Below are positions 12,076-24,717 of a stretch of 64,000 bases of DNA, in pieces (position 1 is the stretch's first letter; the number at the start of each line of letters is the position of its first letter). A program made the position numbers and the translations under genes. The stretch is from Platanthera guangdongensis (taxonomy: Eukaryota > Streptophyta > Magnoliopsida > Asparagales > Orchidaceae), in the NCBI GenBank assembly GCA_039583875.1, contig CM077150.1, positions 178,688,375 through 178,752,374 of the forward strand, written 5' to 3'. The notes under the pieces are model-generated. The model searched no databases. It had not been told where the DNA came from and was given only the letters and a program-made list of their open reading frames with translations.

Positions 12076-12447
12076 GTAAAGAGTAGAGAACATGCAAGAA
12101 CAAACGGATAGAATTTTGAATAATTGAAATTTTATTATCCAAAAAAGATATCATTTACAAAGGTATGACCTCCTTTTTATAGAATAGAGGAGATATGAGA
12201 GAGTACAAACAAACAATGTGGGACTAAACATGTACAGTACTGAGCGACTAGAAATAAAGGAGACCGCATAGGCCGCGCGGTTAGACAAATGAGTTAACCG
12301 CTCGGCAACTCCAGCAGGATAAGAACATGCCGCAATGGGAGACCGACAGACCGCCCGGTCTCCAGGCTTCTGAGTGAGACCGCCAGACCGCTCGGTCAAC
12401 AAACCGCTGGACAAGACCGCAAGGCCGCCCGGTCTAATACTTCAACA
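12076..12447 (-). repeat. 3' LTR of copia-1
   Basis: On the minus strand it begins TGTTGAAG and ends TCTTTACA. It matches 16956-17320, but that copy lacks a short GC-rich stretch near 17231. It is rich in ACCGC/GCGGT half-palindromes. A TATAAAAAGG box reads on the minus strand near 12170-12180. Confidence 0.92.
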
Positions 12448-12454
12448 CTCCCCC

Positions 12455-15400
12455 TCAAGCTGGAGCATAGATATCAATCATGCCCAGCTTGTCACAAATG
12501 TGGAAGAATGAAGTAGAGACCGACTTTGTGAAGATATCTGCCAATTCTTTGTCGGAGGTGACAAACGGTGTACAGATCTGTTTCTTCAAAATCTCTTCCC
12601 GAATGAAGTGGCAGTCAACCTCTATATGCTTTGTTCTCACATGGAAGACCGGATTTCTGGATATGTATATGACGACCTTGTTGTCACAGAACATAGGAAG
12701 AGGATAGTCATAGACCTCCCCTAGGTCAAGCATGAGAGCCCGCAACCACTTTAACTCACACGTGGTTTATGCCATACTCCGGTATTCGGCTTCTGCACTG
12801 GATCTGGAGACAACAGACTGTTTTTTGCTCTTCCAACTCACAAAATTTCATCCAACAAAGGTACAAAAACCTGATGTGGATTTACGATTGCCTTTGTCAT
12901 CCGCGTAACTTGAATCTGAGTAGGCCTCAACCCTCAGATGACCATTCTTCTGAAAGATTAGCCCTTTGCCTGGTGCTGCTTTAATATACTCTAAAATCTT
13001 CAGGGCAGACTGAAGATGACACTCCCTGGGAGCTTGCATAAACTGACTGACCTTGCCTACAACATAGGCGATGTCGGGTCTAGTCACCGTGAGATAGATG
13101 AGTTTGCCTACCAAACGTCTGTACCTTGTGAGATCAGATAGAAGAGGCGAGTCATCCGTCCACGTTTTGTCTTCTCCAATAGCCATGAGAAACCGAGCCG
13201 GTTTGGCACCTGTCAATCCTGCTTCTTGTAGAAGATCAAGGATATACTTCCGTTGGGAGAGAACCAACGAGTCAAGTTTCCGAGAGATTTCTATCCCCAA
13301 AAAGTATTTCGGGGAGCCCATATCCTTCGTGACCAAGTGTTGACGGAGGTGCTTCTTCGTCAGGTCCACCCCATCTCGGTCATCGTCAGTAAGAAGAATA
13401 TCATCCACATATACTGCCAAAACCACCAGTCCCGAGGCCGTTTTGCAAATGAATAAGGAGTGATCGGCCTAACTCCTTATAAAGCCGATGGTAGCCACAA
13501 TGCCACTGAATTTGTCGAACCACGCCCGAGGGCTCTGCTTTAGGTCATAAATGGCCTTCTTCAAATGGAAAACGCGTGTCTCCCCCTGAGCAACATACCC
13601 AGGAGGTTGCTCCATGTAGACGTCCTCCTGAAGATCGCCATAGAGAAAGGCATTCTTCACATCAAGCTGGGAAAGAGCCCAATCCTGGTTAACAGCCACA
13701 GAGAGAAGAACCCGGATGGTGCTGAGGCGAGCAACCGGAGAAAAAGTGTCAAAGTAATCAATGCCGTAAGTCTGAGTGAAGCCTTTGGCCACCAGCCGGG
13801 CCTTGTAGCGATCCACAGTGCCGTCGGGGCGAAATTTCACAACGAAGACCCAGCGACAGCCAACCACATCAGTGCCCACGGGAGGAGGAACAAGGTTCCA
13901 GGTACCCCTTTCAGTAAGAGTAGCCATCTCTTCATCCATGACAGACTTCCAATGAGGGAGAGCAAGAGCCTCCTGGTAGGTGCGAGGAGTAGAAGTAGCG
14001 GAGATAGCCAAGGCAAAACACCTGCGAGAAGGAGAAAGCCGATCATAGGAAACAACGGCCGCAAGCGGTTGTTGAGCACACGCCCGCACCCCTTTGCGAA
14101 GAGCAATGGGAAGATCCAGGTCGACGGGTGCATCAGCGACCGGAGCGTCCGTGGCGGAGAAGGCTGGCCCGGGACTAGAGAGAGACGGCGTCGGAGAGGA
14201 GGGAGGAGGGGTGGGTGGGGAGACAGACAGGGAAGGAGACGGTGGAGGAGGAGACGGAGGTGGGGAGACGTCGAGAGGCGTGGAGGGAACAGAGAGATCA
14301 GAAGGAAGAGAGGAAGTAGGAGAGAAGTAGGAAACATTCTCGAAAAATGTCACATCCGCGGAGACAAATTGCTTGCGGAGAAGGGGGTCAAAACAACAAT
14401 AGCCTTTTTGAGTGGTAGAGTACCCCAAAAAGACACACTTGGGGGAACGGGGGGAAAGCTTGTCGCGGGTAGCGGAGGGAGCGTGAACAAAAGCCGTACA
14501 ACCAAAGACACGGAGAGGGAGAGGAAAAGGTTCCTTGTGAGGGTAGAGAATGGAGAAGGGGGTCTGGCCGTGGAGAACTGTGAAGGGAAGACGATTGATG
14601 AGATAGCAGGCGAGGAGCACAACGTAGCCCCAGTAGGAGCGAGGTACGTGCATCTGCGTCATGAGAGTACGAGCAACATCAAGCAGATGACGGTTTTTAC
14701 GCTCCGCCACCCCATTCTGCTGGGAGGTGTAAACACAAGTAGTTTAATGAAGAAGACCATGTTGGTGAAAGAAGGAGAACTCATGATTAAGATATTTCTT
14801 GGCATTATCAGAACGTAAAACTTTAATAGAAATGTCAAACTGATTCTGAATCATAAAATAAAATGATTGCCAAACAGAAAAGAGTTCAGAGCGATCTTTT
14901 AATAGATACACCCAGGTACATCGTGAAAAATCATCTATAAAAGTGACAAAATAGGAACTACCCCGACCAACAGTGAGGGTAGGAGCCGGACCCCAGACAT
15001 CAGAATGAATAAGATCAAACGGGCGAGAGGAGCCACGGCCTTGCTTCGTTGGGAAGGAGGAGCGATGATGTTTGTCAAGCTGACACGCATCACAGTTGAG
15101 CGGAGAATTGGTAGGAGGTAAGTGGGGGAGAAGCTGTCGAAGAATCCGAGGAGGAGGATGTCCAAGACGAAGATGCCATTGAAGGAGATCTGTAGAGGAG
15201 TAGGCGGACAGAGCGGAAACATCGTCGAGGAAGTAGAGGCCGCCGCTCTCAGTCCCAGTAGCAATCGTCCGCTGGGTCCTCGGGTCCTGAAAAGAACAAG
15301 TAGTTGGAGTGAATAAGACGGAGCACTGAAGTTGCCGGCATAAAGTAGTAACAGATAGTAAATTGCACGGGAACTTCGGGACATAGAGAGTGTCCTTCAA

Positions 15401-16476
15401 GCAAAGCGATGGGGTGAGTTGAACCATGCCCGTCCCATGAACCGGGGACGGTGAACCATCCGCCACACGAACCGGGGGTAAGCGGTCATGTGTCTCAAGA
15501 CGGGAGAAGCAATGAGGGTTGCCAGTCATATGATTTGTAGCACCGGAGTCAATCAGCCATTTACCTTGGGTAACGACGTGGGCACTACCTGACGTCGTGG
15601 CCACAGAGGCAGACGACCGAGAAGAGGCGGAGGCCGAAGGAGTATCACCGGAAGGGCGAAGATGAGGATGTTTCTGCCAGCAGCGGTCAACAGAATGGCC
15701 GGTACTACCACAGTGAGAGCAGAGGAACCGGGACGAACCCCGTCCGCCGGAGTGGCCGCGGCCACTAGGTCCCCCCTTCTGAGCTTGGTGAGCAAAGGAG
15801 TCCTGGGAAGGGGGGGAGGCCAACAGAGGCCGCTGGAGCAGCGAAGTAACAGCGACAATGCGAGCCGCGGTGGCATCCAAAGTAGGAGATTCCGCCTCAC
15901 CCAGGATCTGCTGGCGGATCATATCATAGGAATCGGGAAGACAGAGAAGATAACAAACAACCAGGAGTTTCTGGAAGTGTTTGTGCTGTTCGGCCAAGTC
16001 CGCGGAGAAGGGGCGATTCTGGAGGATTTCAGCACCAAGAGCCTGAAGCTGCTGATAAGCCGCACCAGGAGACATGGAAGGGCGGGCGAAGAGGTCCGCA
16101 TAGAGAGTATAAATGCGGGACGTCTGTCCCCCTTCGAATAGAGAGCAGCGAGGTGAAGCCAGACGGCCTTGACCGTCTCATCATGGCGAATGACGGGAAG
16201 GCACTCATCAGAGAGGCTGTTGGCCAGCCAAGTGCGGACAAGAGCATCACTCGCATCCCAGTCATCAAACTCAGGAGAGTTACGAGGAGGAGGGTCATCG
16301 GTGAGGTGATGACGCTTGCGCTGAGAGAGAAGAAGAAAGGTGAAAGAAACGCTCCAATCGGGATAGTTGGAGCCAACAAGCTTAGAAAGTGTGCCAAGGT
16401 TGCCCGAAGGAGGAGGTGGAGAAGGAGCTGCAGGAGTGGTGGAGATAACGGGGGTGGTGAGACCGGAAGTAGTCAT
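12455..16476 (-). pseudogene. Gag-pol polyprotein of copia-1 (broken)
   Basis: Starting from MTTSGLTTP at 16476, gag continues to a frameshift near 16130 (after LYSKGD) and resumes in the frame ending at 14744. The zinc knuckle CSHCGSTGHSVDRC, protease LIDSGATNH, GAG-pre-integrase and the first part of integrase follow. The frame changes again at about 14744, just before NGVAERKN, and 14710-13469 holds the rest of integrase, a Pro/Ser-rich linker and the start of reverse transcriptase. A stop at about 13469 precedes the segment 13426-12848 with YVDDILL. Another break precedes the RNase H C-terminus (12745-12455, ending IDIYAPA). Unlike copia-2, this copy keeps the linker and the N-terminal edge of the RT domain (WKSVMDEEMATLTERGTW). 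Confidence 0.93.
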
Positions 16477-16955
16477 AGAACACAGCAAGAAACCGCGCAA
16501 GAAGAAGCGAAGCCGCTGGGAGAAGAAAAGAGAGCAACCCGCGCGAAACCGCAGCGGTTTAAAAGGAAGAAACCGCGCGAACACAAGCGGCCAAGAAGCA
16601 GACAAAGGCACAGCGGGGAAGAGGTCGCGCGGATTGAAAAGTCCGAGCGAACAGAAGAGAAGAGGAAGCAAGAAGCAGCGACAACAACAAGTCGCAAGCC
16701 GGGCGAACAGAAGCAGGCCGCAACAACTAGGAAGCCGGAGAGGCAAGAAGGAACCAGGGTGCGGCGACAACTAAACAAGTCGCGACGACGAATAGCAGCA
16801 GGAGAAGAGAAGCAAGGAGAAACAAGCCGCGCTAACAGGGCAGCGAACAGAAGAGAAGGCAAGCCGCGAAGACGGGTCGCGTAAAGCAGAAAACAAGCCG
16901 CGAGAATCAGAGAGCGCACACAATCAGGAGGAAAAGACCGTGTCCTCTGATACCA
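16477..16955 (-). other. Leader of copia-1 with primer binding site
   Basis: The minus strand reads TGGTATCAGAGG at 16955-16944, directly inside the right LTR, a perfect start of the tRNA-iMet complement. The leader is GC-rich with many GCGGTT/AACCGC motifs. It has a single copy of the segment that is duplicated in copia-2. Confidence 0.8.
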
Positions 16956-17320
16956 TGTAAAGAGTAGCGAACATGCAAGAACAAACAGATAAAATTTTGA
17001 ATAATTGAAATTTTATTATCCAAAAAAATATCATTTACAAAGGTATGACCTCCCTTTTATAGAATGGAGGAGATATGAGAGAGTACAAACAAACAATGTG
17101 GGACTAAACATGTACAGTACTGAGCGACTAGAAATAAAGGAGACCGCATAGGCCGCGCGGTTAGACAAATGAGTTAACCGCTCGGCAACTCCAGCAGGAT
17201 AAGAACAGGCCGCAATGAGAGACCGACAGACCCTCCAGGCTTCTGAGTGAGACCGCCAGACCGCTCGGTCAACAAACCGCTGGACAAGACCGCAAGGCCG
17301 CCCGATCTAATACTTCAACA
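16956..17320 (-). repeat. 5' LTR of copia-1
   Basis: Its ends are TGTAAAGAG and CTTCAACA on the + strand. It is followed by the ATTAC duplication (17321-17325) and then by the continuation of the gypsy B reverse transcriptase. Confidence 0.92.
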
Positions 17321-17325
17321 ATTAC

Positions 17326-19963
17326 TATTAAATATCGATTCCTCATTCCTCGTTTGGACGATTTATTGGACATGTTAACCGGGGCCACGATCTTTTCGAA
17401 ATTGGATCTTAGGAGTGGCTACCACCAGATCAGATTAGGGAGGGAGACAAATTGAAGAACGCTTTCAAGTCAAAAGATGGGCTTTACGAATGGTTAGTGA
17501 TGCCTTTAGGCTTTCCAATTCCCCGAGTACTTTCTCTAGGATGATGATTCATGTCTTCCAACCATTCATGAGAAAATTCATAGTGATGTATTTTGTTGAT
17601 ATCCTCGTTTTTAGTACTTCTCTGATCTATCATGAGTCACATTTGAGGACTATCCTTACCACGTTGAGGACGGAAGAATTATTTGTCAATATCAAGAAGT
17701 GTACATTTAATGTGACGTCCGTAGAATTCCTTGGGTATATTGTGAGTTCGGAAGACATACATGTGGATTCTAAGAATGTCCAAGCCATTAAGGATTGGCC
17801 GGAACCCACCAACATTCGGGATGTTCGGAGTTTTCACGGACTAGCTACCTTTTATCGTCGCTTCATTCGAGATTTTAGTAGTGTCATAGCGCCGATAACG
17901 GAATGTTTGAAGAAAGGTGATTTTACCTGGACCAAATCGGTTACTAAAGCGTTTTAAACAATTAAATCACGGATGTCGGAAGCTCCACTTTTGAGGTTGC
18001 TGGATTTTAATAAGGTTTTTGAGTTGTGTTGTGATAGGTTGTTTTACGTTGTTATTCGTTGCCTCCAACATTGACGACAATATCTACTACCAAAAGAGTT
18101 TGTTATCCAATCCAATCACGACGCTTTGAGATTTGTCAATTCTCAAAGCAAGGTCAGCCCCCGACATGTCAAGTGGGTCTCCTATCTGCAGGAATACACA
18201 TTTATGATAGAACACCTTAAGGGGACTTTTAATTGTGTGGCCGACGCCCTTAGGCATGCTTCTTTATTGTTGTCTACGCTAGAAGTGAAAGTCATTGGGT
18301 TCGATAGGATTAAGGATGAGTATGTCCATTGTCCAGATTTCAAGGAAATCTATTTATCCGCTTAAAGCGACTCTCCCACTACCATATCAGCCTATTATAT
18401 TCGAGACAGTTACCTATTTAAGCAGTCGAAGCTATGTATCCCTCTTTCTTCCCTACGTCATTTCATCGTTTGGGAATTGCATAACGGTGGTTTACGTGGT
18501 CATTTTGGTCGTGACAAGATCATTACGTTAGTGGAGGACAAGTTTCATTGGCCCTCTCTCAAATCAATGGTGCATAAAATTGTGACGAGTTGTCATGTGC
18601 GCCAATTAGCTAAGGGTAGTAAGACAAATGCCGGTCTTTACACTCATCTTCCGATTCCCTCCATTCTTTGGGTGGACGTTTGTATGAATTTCATTTTGGG
18701 TCTACCCATCACTTTTAGACGTCATCATTCCATCCTGGTTGTAGTAGATTAGTTTTTGAAGATGGCTTATTTTATCGCTTGTAATAAGACCCACGATGCG
18801 TCACATATTGCAAAATTATAGTTTAAGGAAGTCATTGCGCATCGGGGCGTTCCCAAGACAATAGTAACTGATAGAGACGTGAAATATAGTAGTTATTTTT
18901 GGAAGACCTTTTGGAAGCTTATGAGTACTGAACTCTTGTTTTCTTCGGCCTACCATCCACAAACGGATGGACAAATAGAAGTAGTAAACAGAGGTTTGGG
19001 TAGTTTACTTCGTTTTCTGGTGGGTGACCACAAGGGTACCTGGGACTTTATCCTTCCCCATGCTCAGCTTGCGTACAATAATTCAAAAAATAGATCCACA
19101 GGCTTATCCCCCAATGAAATCGTGCACGGCTATAAGGCATCAGTGCCGCTTGATTTAGTTCTGTTATCTCCATCTTATAAATCAAGTAATTTTGCACAAG
19201 AGTTCGCTCTTCATGTTAACAATTTACATAAGCACATTCATGAAACGTTAACCACCCAATATGTGTCTTATCAATCTCGTGCTAACGTACATAGGAGAGC
19301 GTCTCACTTTAATGTTGATGATTTAGTCTTGGTGCGTCTCATCCCTGAACGGATGCCTTCAGGCTCCATAAAAAAGTTGGCGAATCGACGAGCCGGTCTT
19401 TTTCGAATTTTAAAGAAGTTAGGAGAAAACACATATCTTTTGGAGATACCCACTGATTGGGGTATATCCCTATTTTCAATGTTTCGGATTTAACGTCATA
19501 TGTTTCTCCACCACTTGAATTATCTGCCTCTCCGTTTATTCCGTCCACTGTGTCCTCTAATGGGTCAGTGGGTGAGCTTGTCCCTGGATCGCTCTCTCCT
19601 ACGGTTTCCACTGGAGGTACGTTGAATGTTGTTCTAGAAACGTTTTTCTCTTTCTTTGACATTCGCCGCTACTTAATCCTGTGGAGTGATCGTCCGACGT
19701 CAGATGACTCTTGGCTACTTGAATCGGAGTTGGCTCTTTTGGATGATGCTCTTCTGCGCCAGTACATTCAAGCCAACTCATCGGTGATGAGTACTTTCGA
19801 GCGGGGGAGGATTGATGGAGACGACGACCCCCGACATGTTGATGATGGTGCTGTCATGCTTGGGGAAGATCCCTCGCCCTCTCCAACCAAGGACTTGCGG
19901 CGCCGCAGAGATATTGTTGATCGACGCTACAACCTCCGACCTCGGCGCAAGACGTTCTTTTAA
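17326..19963 (+). pseudogene. RT, RNase H, integrase and chromodomain of gypsy B (broken)
   Basis: Translation resumes after the nested copia with [15 protein letters not shown] and [13 protein letters not shown], then shifts frame near 17440. The frame 17490-17957 carries the rest of RT, but the catalytic motif is YFVD instead of YFDD (17589-17600). RNase H remnants lie at about 17958-18250 (SKVSPRHVKWVSYLQEYTF). Integrase has its zinc finger near 18480-18620 and its core at 18640-19100 (YHPQTDGQIEVVNRGLGSLL), broken by stops near 18750 and 18822. A chromodomain-like segment (RRYLILWSDRPTSDDSWL) follows at 19660-19730, and the frame ends at 19963, inside the LTR. Clearly inactive. Confidence 0.9.
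19802..19812 (+). promoter_or_regulatory. Polypurine tract of gypsy B
   Basis: CGGGGGAGGAT directly precedes the LTR start TGATGG at 19813, the same architecture as element A. Confidence 0.7.
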
Positions 19964-21018
19964 TAATTATCTTGCTTATGTTTTATTTAATTTCCTTGTT
20001 TATTTGCTTTAAAATCTGGACTGTATTTATCCAGATTCCTGTTTTTAATTTTGTCCTGCGTTTAGCCATATGTTGTTTTAAGTTGGGCAGCATATAGCCT
20101 GAATTTTTGTTAGCCTTATATAAGTCTATGTGTGTTGAATTATTGGGTATTGATGAATGAAAATAAAACTTAAACCTAATTTGAGATCCCCTCTCTTGCT
20201 CTCCTCCTCCTTCGCCGCCGACCTCCTTCCTTCTTCCCCTTGTGGTTCGGCCACACCTCCCCCTCTCCCCTCCTCTCTTCTCTACCATAACAACCCCTCT
20301 CCTCTCCAACTACTTAAAAGAACGAAGGCTCCTTCTCCCTTGAGAGTTCAGCTACATCAAGGCTTCCCCACCTATGGTTCGGCCAACCTAGTTCTCCCCC
20401 CTTCTTTGTGGATTTCGGCCAAGGAAAATCTCTCTTGCAACGACGAACCTTCTTCGACGTGAAGCGAGGAAGGCCGACGTGTTTCTCTCCGTTCGGTGTG
20501 ACTCCGGCGAAACCGTAGAAGAGCGAACCTTTTTTTCCTCGGAATCATCTTCCGATTAGGGGTAACGAAAATCTCTACTCCTGTGTGTTACCTCCTAGAT
20601 AAAACTTGTGGTGATTAACTTTTGCGTTATTTGCGAATCTTGATTTCATCGTGATTTTAATCCAATCGATTTTTGTTATTTTCTCTTGATCTATTTAAGT
20701 TCAAGAGGATTAGCAGACCACATATTCTTTTTTTGGGAGAGATCTACCATTTTCCGAATCGTTATTTTTCGGTGAATCTCTTTTGGTACAACACACGCTC
20801 GACCAGATCGGGTAGATCCTTTTCGCTTGAGAGAATATTGGCTCATAGCTTTTATTTGATCTCTAAGGGTGTGACGAACCCGTATGTTAGCATTGGATTA
20901 ATAATATCGCAAATCGGTTGTGCTGCGTTTTATTTGCGCAAACGTAGAATTGGAACGTGAGAGAGTAATTCCATGTCGTTTGTCCGTTTTGGTTCGTCGA
21001 GTGACGTAGCCTGCATCA
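19813..21018 (+). repeat. 3' LTR of gypsy B
   Basis: It is collinear with 8526-9717 and ends TGCATCA. The CCTTT target duplication follows at 21019-21023. The short ORFs at 20157 and 20673 repeat those of the left LTR and are not genes. Confidence 0.92.
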
Positions 21019-21023
21019 CCTTT

Positions 21024-21610
21024 TCTCGTCGGAGATCTTCGTGCGCAAACGGGAGGGAGGCAACTTTTCTCTTCCTTCGACGGAGATGGTGGAACGTTGC
21101 TCTAAGACGACACACGAACCCTAGAATCAGAATATGTCTCTCTCCGTGTCTCCAGAAAAAGAGGCGCGCTTTTATACGTCTCGAGAAATTAAGCTACCGT
21201 CGGCGGTAGAGATAGCGTCCGACCGTAGGTCAATGCGCGTTGATGTGACAACTATCCATCCTATTTGGAAAAATATCCGAAAACAATATTTTTTTCGCTT
21301 TTTCGAGCTATAGAGGCGTGGTACATAGCTATCGCCTGGCGGTTGCATGCTGACTCTATGCTTGTTAAGAGAGCTAGCGCGCCGCGGTAAGGCTAGCACC
21401 ATGCGGTAGGTCACAGAGTGCTTGTCATGAGTTAATTCCAGAAGCTAGCGCGTGCGGTAGCACTAGCGCTCGGCAGTAGGTTCTAGAACTTGATTTTTTC
21501 GTTCTTTTGTACCTGTAAACCTGCACACTATACCCAACACTCGTATGATCAAATACAACACGGGATTTGATATTCTCTAACTAAAGAGGTGCGGATCATA
21601 GGCTCCAACA
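21024..21610 (-). repeat. LTR of SIRE-like copia K, part 2
   Basis: It continues the LTR left at 8525 and ends GCTCCAACA, mirroring the TGTTGGATC start at 7802. It contains repeated GCTAGCGC and GCGGTAGGTC motifs near 21370-21480 like those in part 1. Gypsy C integrase begins immediately after. Confidence 0.7.
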
Positions 21611-24600
21611 AGAACAACTCGTGGTGGCCCCGCTGTGGGCAGTCTCCATTTGTGCCTGGGCCTAAAGAAGGCGGTTACGCGCAAGGCGCAAAAGCTCATC
21701 GCGCGTGCGTAGCTCTGTGTCGACGATGGTAGAGCGTGCAAAGACTTTACCACAGGTAAGGAGGGGGGATCTCGACCGTAGATGAGGTTGAAAGGGGTGG
21801 TCTGGAGCGCTGTGTGGTAGAGGTATTGTAACAATGCTCTACCTATTGAAGCCAACGAGCCCATTTTTGTGGCGGTTCCCTGTAAGGCAGCAGAGGTACA
21901 TCTCGAGTGTCTGGTTGACCATTTCGGTCTGGCTATTCGACTGAGGATGAGAGAGTCAACTTAATACCACATAGGGCGAAGAGTTTCTGCCAAAACTGAA
22001 ATGTGAAGACCTTGTCCCTGTTGGACACAGTGCTCTATGGTACGCCGTGGAGACCTAACACCAAATCAAAAAAGTACATGCAATCATGTGACCGGTGATG
22101 GGGTGGCTCATGACAATGAAGTGGGCCCCCTTGGTAAAGCGGTCGACGACCACGAAGATGACAGAGTGGCCCCGAGAAGGGGGCAATCCCTCGATGATTC
22201 ATCAAAATGTCAGCCCAAATCTGTGTTGGAACCAGAAGGGGGCTCCAGGAGACCGGCTGGAAAATGAGACTGCCTTGTCGCGCTGACAAATCAGGCAGGA
22301 TGTAATGAATGTATGGACACTCCGTTTGAGTCCGCGCCTAAAGAACTCAGTGCACACGCACTGAAGGGTCTTGTGGGCCCCTTCATGTGTATGGTCATGG
22401 ACTTCCGCCAAAATGTCGGGGATCAACGGAGGTGTGTCGGCCAAGTAGAAGCGGTCCCTGTATAGAATAAGGCCGTCATGGACTGCTTAGTCCAGCAAAA
22501 GGCACCCCTCCTGATTGTAGTGAAGCAGCTCGCGAAGGGACGAAGTGTTATGGATCTCTTGACAGAGGCGAGGAAGAACAAGAGACGACGATGTGGACAC
22601 GACAAAGAGTTCATCGGAAGAGTCACGACGGGAGAGCATCGGCCGCACGGTTCAAGGGGCCCACCTTGAAATCCACCCGAAAATTGTAGCCCAAAAGGCG
22701 GCTCACTGAATGCTGCTGTGGCACTGTCGTTAGGCGTTGCTCCAACAAGTATTTGAGGCTGAAATGCTCCGTGCGGATCACGAAGGCCCGCCCCCACTAA
22801 TACAGTCGCTAATGGTGGACGACCTTTGTTAATCCGATGACCTCTTGCTCGTAGGACAGAAGTTTCTAATGGTGGAGGGATGTCGTACGACTGAAGTAAG
22901 CGATCAAGGTGCCCTTCCTGTTGAAGAACCTCCCCGCAACCCGTGTTCGGAGGTGTCACACTTCACCTGAAAATCCTTCTCGAAATCTGGAAGCTGGAGG
23001 ACAAGGGCGAGATCAAGGCTTGCTGCATGACCCGAAAGACTGTCGTGGCGCCGTCGTCCCAAACAAAATACTGGCGGAGCAAGAGGGGCATCAAGGGAGC
23101 GCCGATCGCCGTGTGCCCCTGGATGAATCTGCGGTAGTAGCCGTCCAGGATGAGGAACCCACGAAGCTCTCGCTGTGTCTGGGGAAGGGGCAGTCGAGAA
23201 CGCCCTGAATCTTGATTGGACCAGCAGAGACGCCCGAGTGGTCGATGATGTGCCCTAGGTACGCCACCCTGTCAGTGCCGAAGGAACACTTGGCCCGCTT
23301 AAAGAAGAGCCGATAAGAGGGGAACAACTGCAGGATCGTGCGGAGGTGATTGAGATGGGCTTCCCAGTTTTTGTTGTACACCAAAATATCATCGAAGAAA
23401 ACAAGTACGCAGCGATGAAGAAGAGTATGAAATGCCTCATTCAAGTGTACTGGAACTGTGGAAGGTAGATGGAGCATTCGTGAGCCCGAAGGGCATCACA
23501 AGGAACTCAAAGTGACCATGATGAGTGCGGAAGGACGTCTTCTCCGCATCGACGGGATACATGCGGACCTGGTGGTATCCAGCGCAAAGGTCGACCTTGG
23601 AGAAGTTGCGGAGCCCTTGCAACTCATCCAACAACTCTTTGACCACTGGATGGGGAACTTATCCTTCATCATGATCGTGTTTAGGGCTCGGTAATCAACA
23701 CAGAAGCGCCAGGAGTCATCCTTCTTGTGGACCAAAGAGGACCGGGGAGGAGAAAGGTGATACGCTGTGGTGGATGATGGCGAAGCATATCGGCGCACTG
23801 CCGCTCATTCTCATCCTTATGCCAAAATGAGTAGCGATAGGGGCAAAAAACTACCTAGGAGGTGTTCGGAAGGAGGCAAATGCGCGAAGGGGGAAGCCCG
23901 GTGGGTGCGACCATGGTGTCACCTTACTCGTGAAGAAGAGATGAAAGATCGTGCTGCATTGCACGATCTAGTTGGAGGGAACGCGGTCCGAATTTGCTGT
24001 CAGGCGACCCCCAATACATCGTCAGGCGACCCCAAGACATCGTCAGGCGACCCCAAGACATCGTCAGGCGACCCCAAGACATCGTCAGGCCCTCCAAATC
24101 TCACATGATAGGGCCGAGAGTATGCTGCCAACACGTTCATAACACCGCTGCAGGAAATGGAGAAGAAATCAACATGAGAATGATAGCCCTCCACAATGTA
24201 AAGAACATTCTGGCAAACTCTGGTGCACGCAATGGCGTCGCCATTAGGCACGACTACGTTCAAACAACTTCGTCTGGTAATGAAAAGTTGGAGTCGTTGG
24301 GCAGTGAGGTCGCTGATGAGGCTGTGCGTACTGCTTGTGTTCATGAGGGAGAGGAGGAGGTGCCCCGTCACTGTGATGTGCATCTACACTGTGTCCGAAG
24401 CGTAGAGGCCCGACATGGCATGCAAAGATATCGTTGGGTCCCCTAGCTCGTCATCTCCGGCTTCCTCATCCGAGCCGAGGGATAATCAACCTCGAGCCAA
24501 AAAAGCCGCTTGCACCAGTGCCTTTGACCATATGCCTCATCAAAGTTGAAGTAAAGGCCCTTCACACGATGTTTGTCCATCTCCTGGGTCGACAGACGCC

Positions 24601-24717
24601 AGATGGTTGAGGGGCGCTCCCTGTCATTGGCCTTGCTTGGGCCGCCGCTCGAAAGTGGCTGGGGCCTGCAGTGAATGAGACTCCAGAAGGAGCTCTAACT
24701 GCTTAGGGATGAGACAC
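21611..24717 (-). pseudogene. Gypsy C: end of gag, protease, RT, RNase H, integrase (broken)
   Basis: On the minus strand from 24717 the order is as follows. The gag end has a degenerate zinc knuckle near 24520-24590 (RVKGLYFNFDEAYGQRHWCK, where the family has CFNCDE). A protease remnant (24383 to about 24115) has NTSSTHSLIS in place of the DSGSTH-type active site. RT spans 23798-23091 ([23 protein letters not shown]). RNase H remnants run to about 22460. The integrase zinc finger is at 22444-22270 (CLICQRDK), and core fragments end YGRDPPSLP near 21790. Frame changes are frequent. It is truncated at 21610 by the K LTR. The gag start lies at 29173-29919, beyond element D. Confidence 0.82.
23999..24090. 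repeat. 21-bp tandem repeat in gypsy C
   Basis: Three full 21-bp units (starts at 24016, 24037 and 24058) and partial units on both sides share the core CATCGTCAGGCGACCCC. On the minus strand the repeat keeps frame and adds the heptapeptide GSPDDVL between protease and RT. Confidence 0.9.

Larger units (their letters stand above)
12076..17320 (-). mobile_element. Ty1/copia retrotransposon copia-1, nested in gypsy B
   Basis: LTRs of 372 and 365 bp lie at both ends, with a primer site next to the right LTR and a polypurine tract next to the left LTR, so the element runs on the minus strand. Integrase precedes reverse transcriptase, the Ty1/copia order. The target duplication is ATTAC. It is the same family as copia-2 (58337-63301), with matching LTRs and near-identical proteins. 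Confidence 0.95.
8526..21018 (+). mobile_element. Ty3/gypsy chromodomain LTR retrotransposon B, carrying copia-1
   Basis: LTRs of 1192 and 1206 bp start TGATGG and end CATCA (CATTA in the left copy). A CCTTT target duplication flanks the element. The internal order is primer site, gag, protease, reverse transcriptase, RNase H, integrase, chromodomain, polypurine tract. A complete copia-1 (12076-17320) interrupts the reverse transcriptase. The coding region has many stops and frameshifts, so it is defective and older than A. Proteins and LTR resemble those of element D. Confidence 0.92.

Noticed and set aside
13565..14818. 417-residue + strand ORF
   Set aside because: It is the antisense of the copia-1 integrase/RT region, whose minus-strand motifs are clear. 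The 300-residue ORF at 59835-60737 is the same situation in copia-2.
16153..16884. Arg/Lys-rich 243-residue + strand ORF
   Set aside because: It is antisense to the copia-1 gag start and GC-rich leader, and its composition is that of a frame shadow.
23999..24090. Possible CRISPR-like array
   Set aside because: The 21-bp units are directly tandem with no spacers, inside a plant retroelement.
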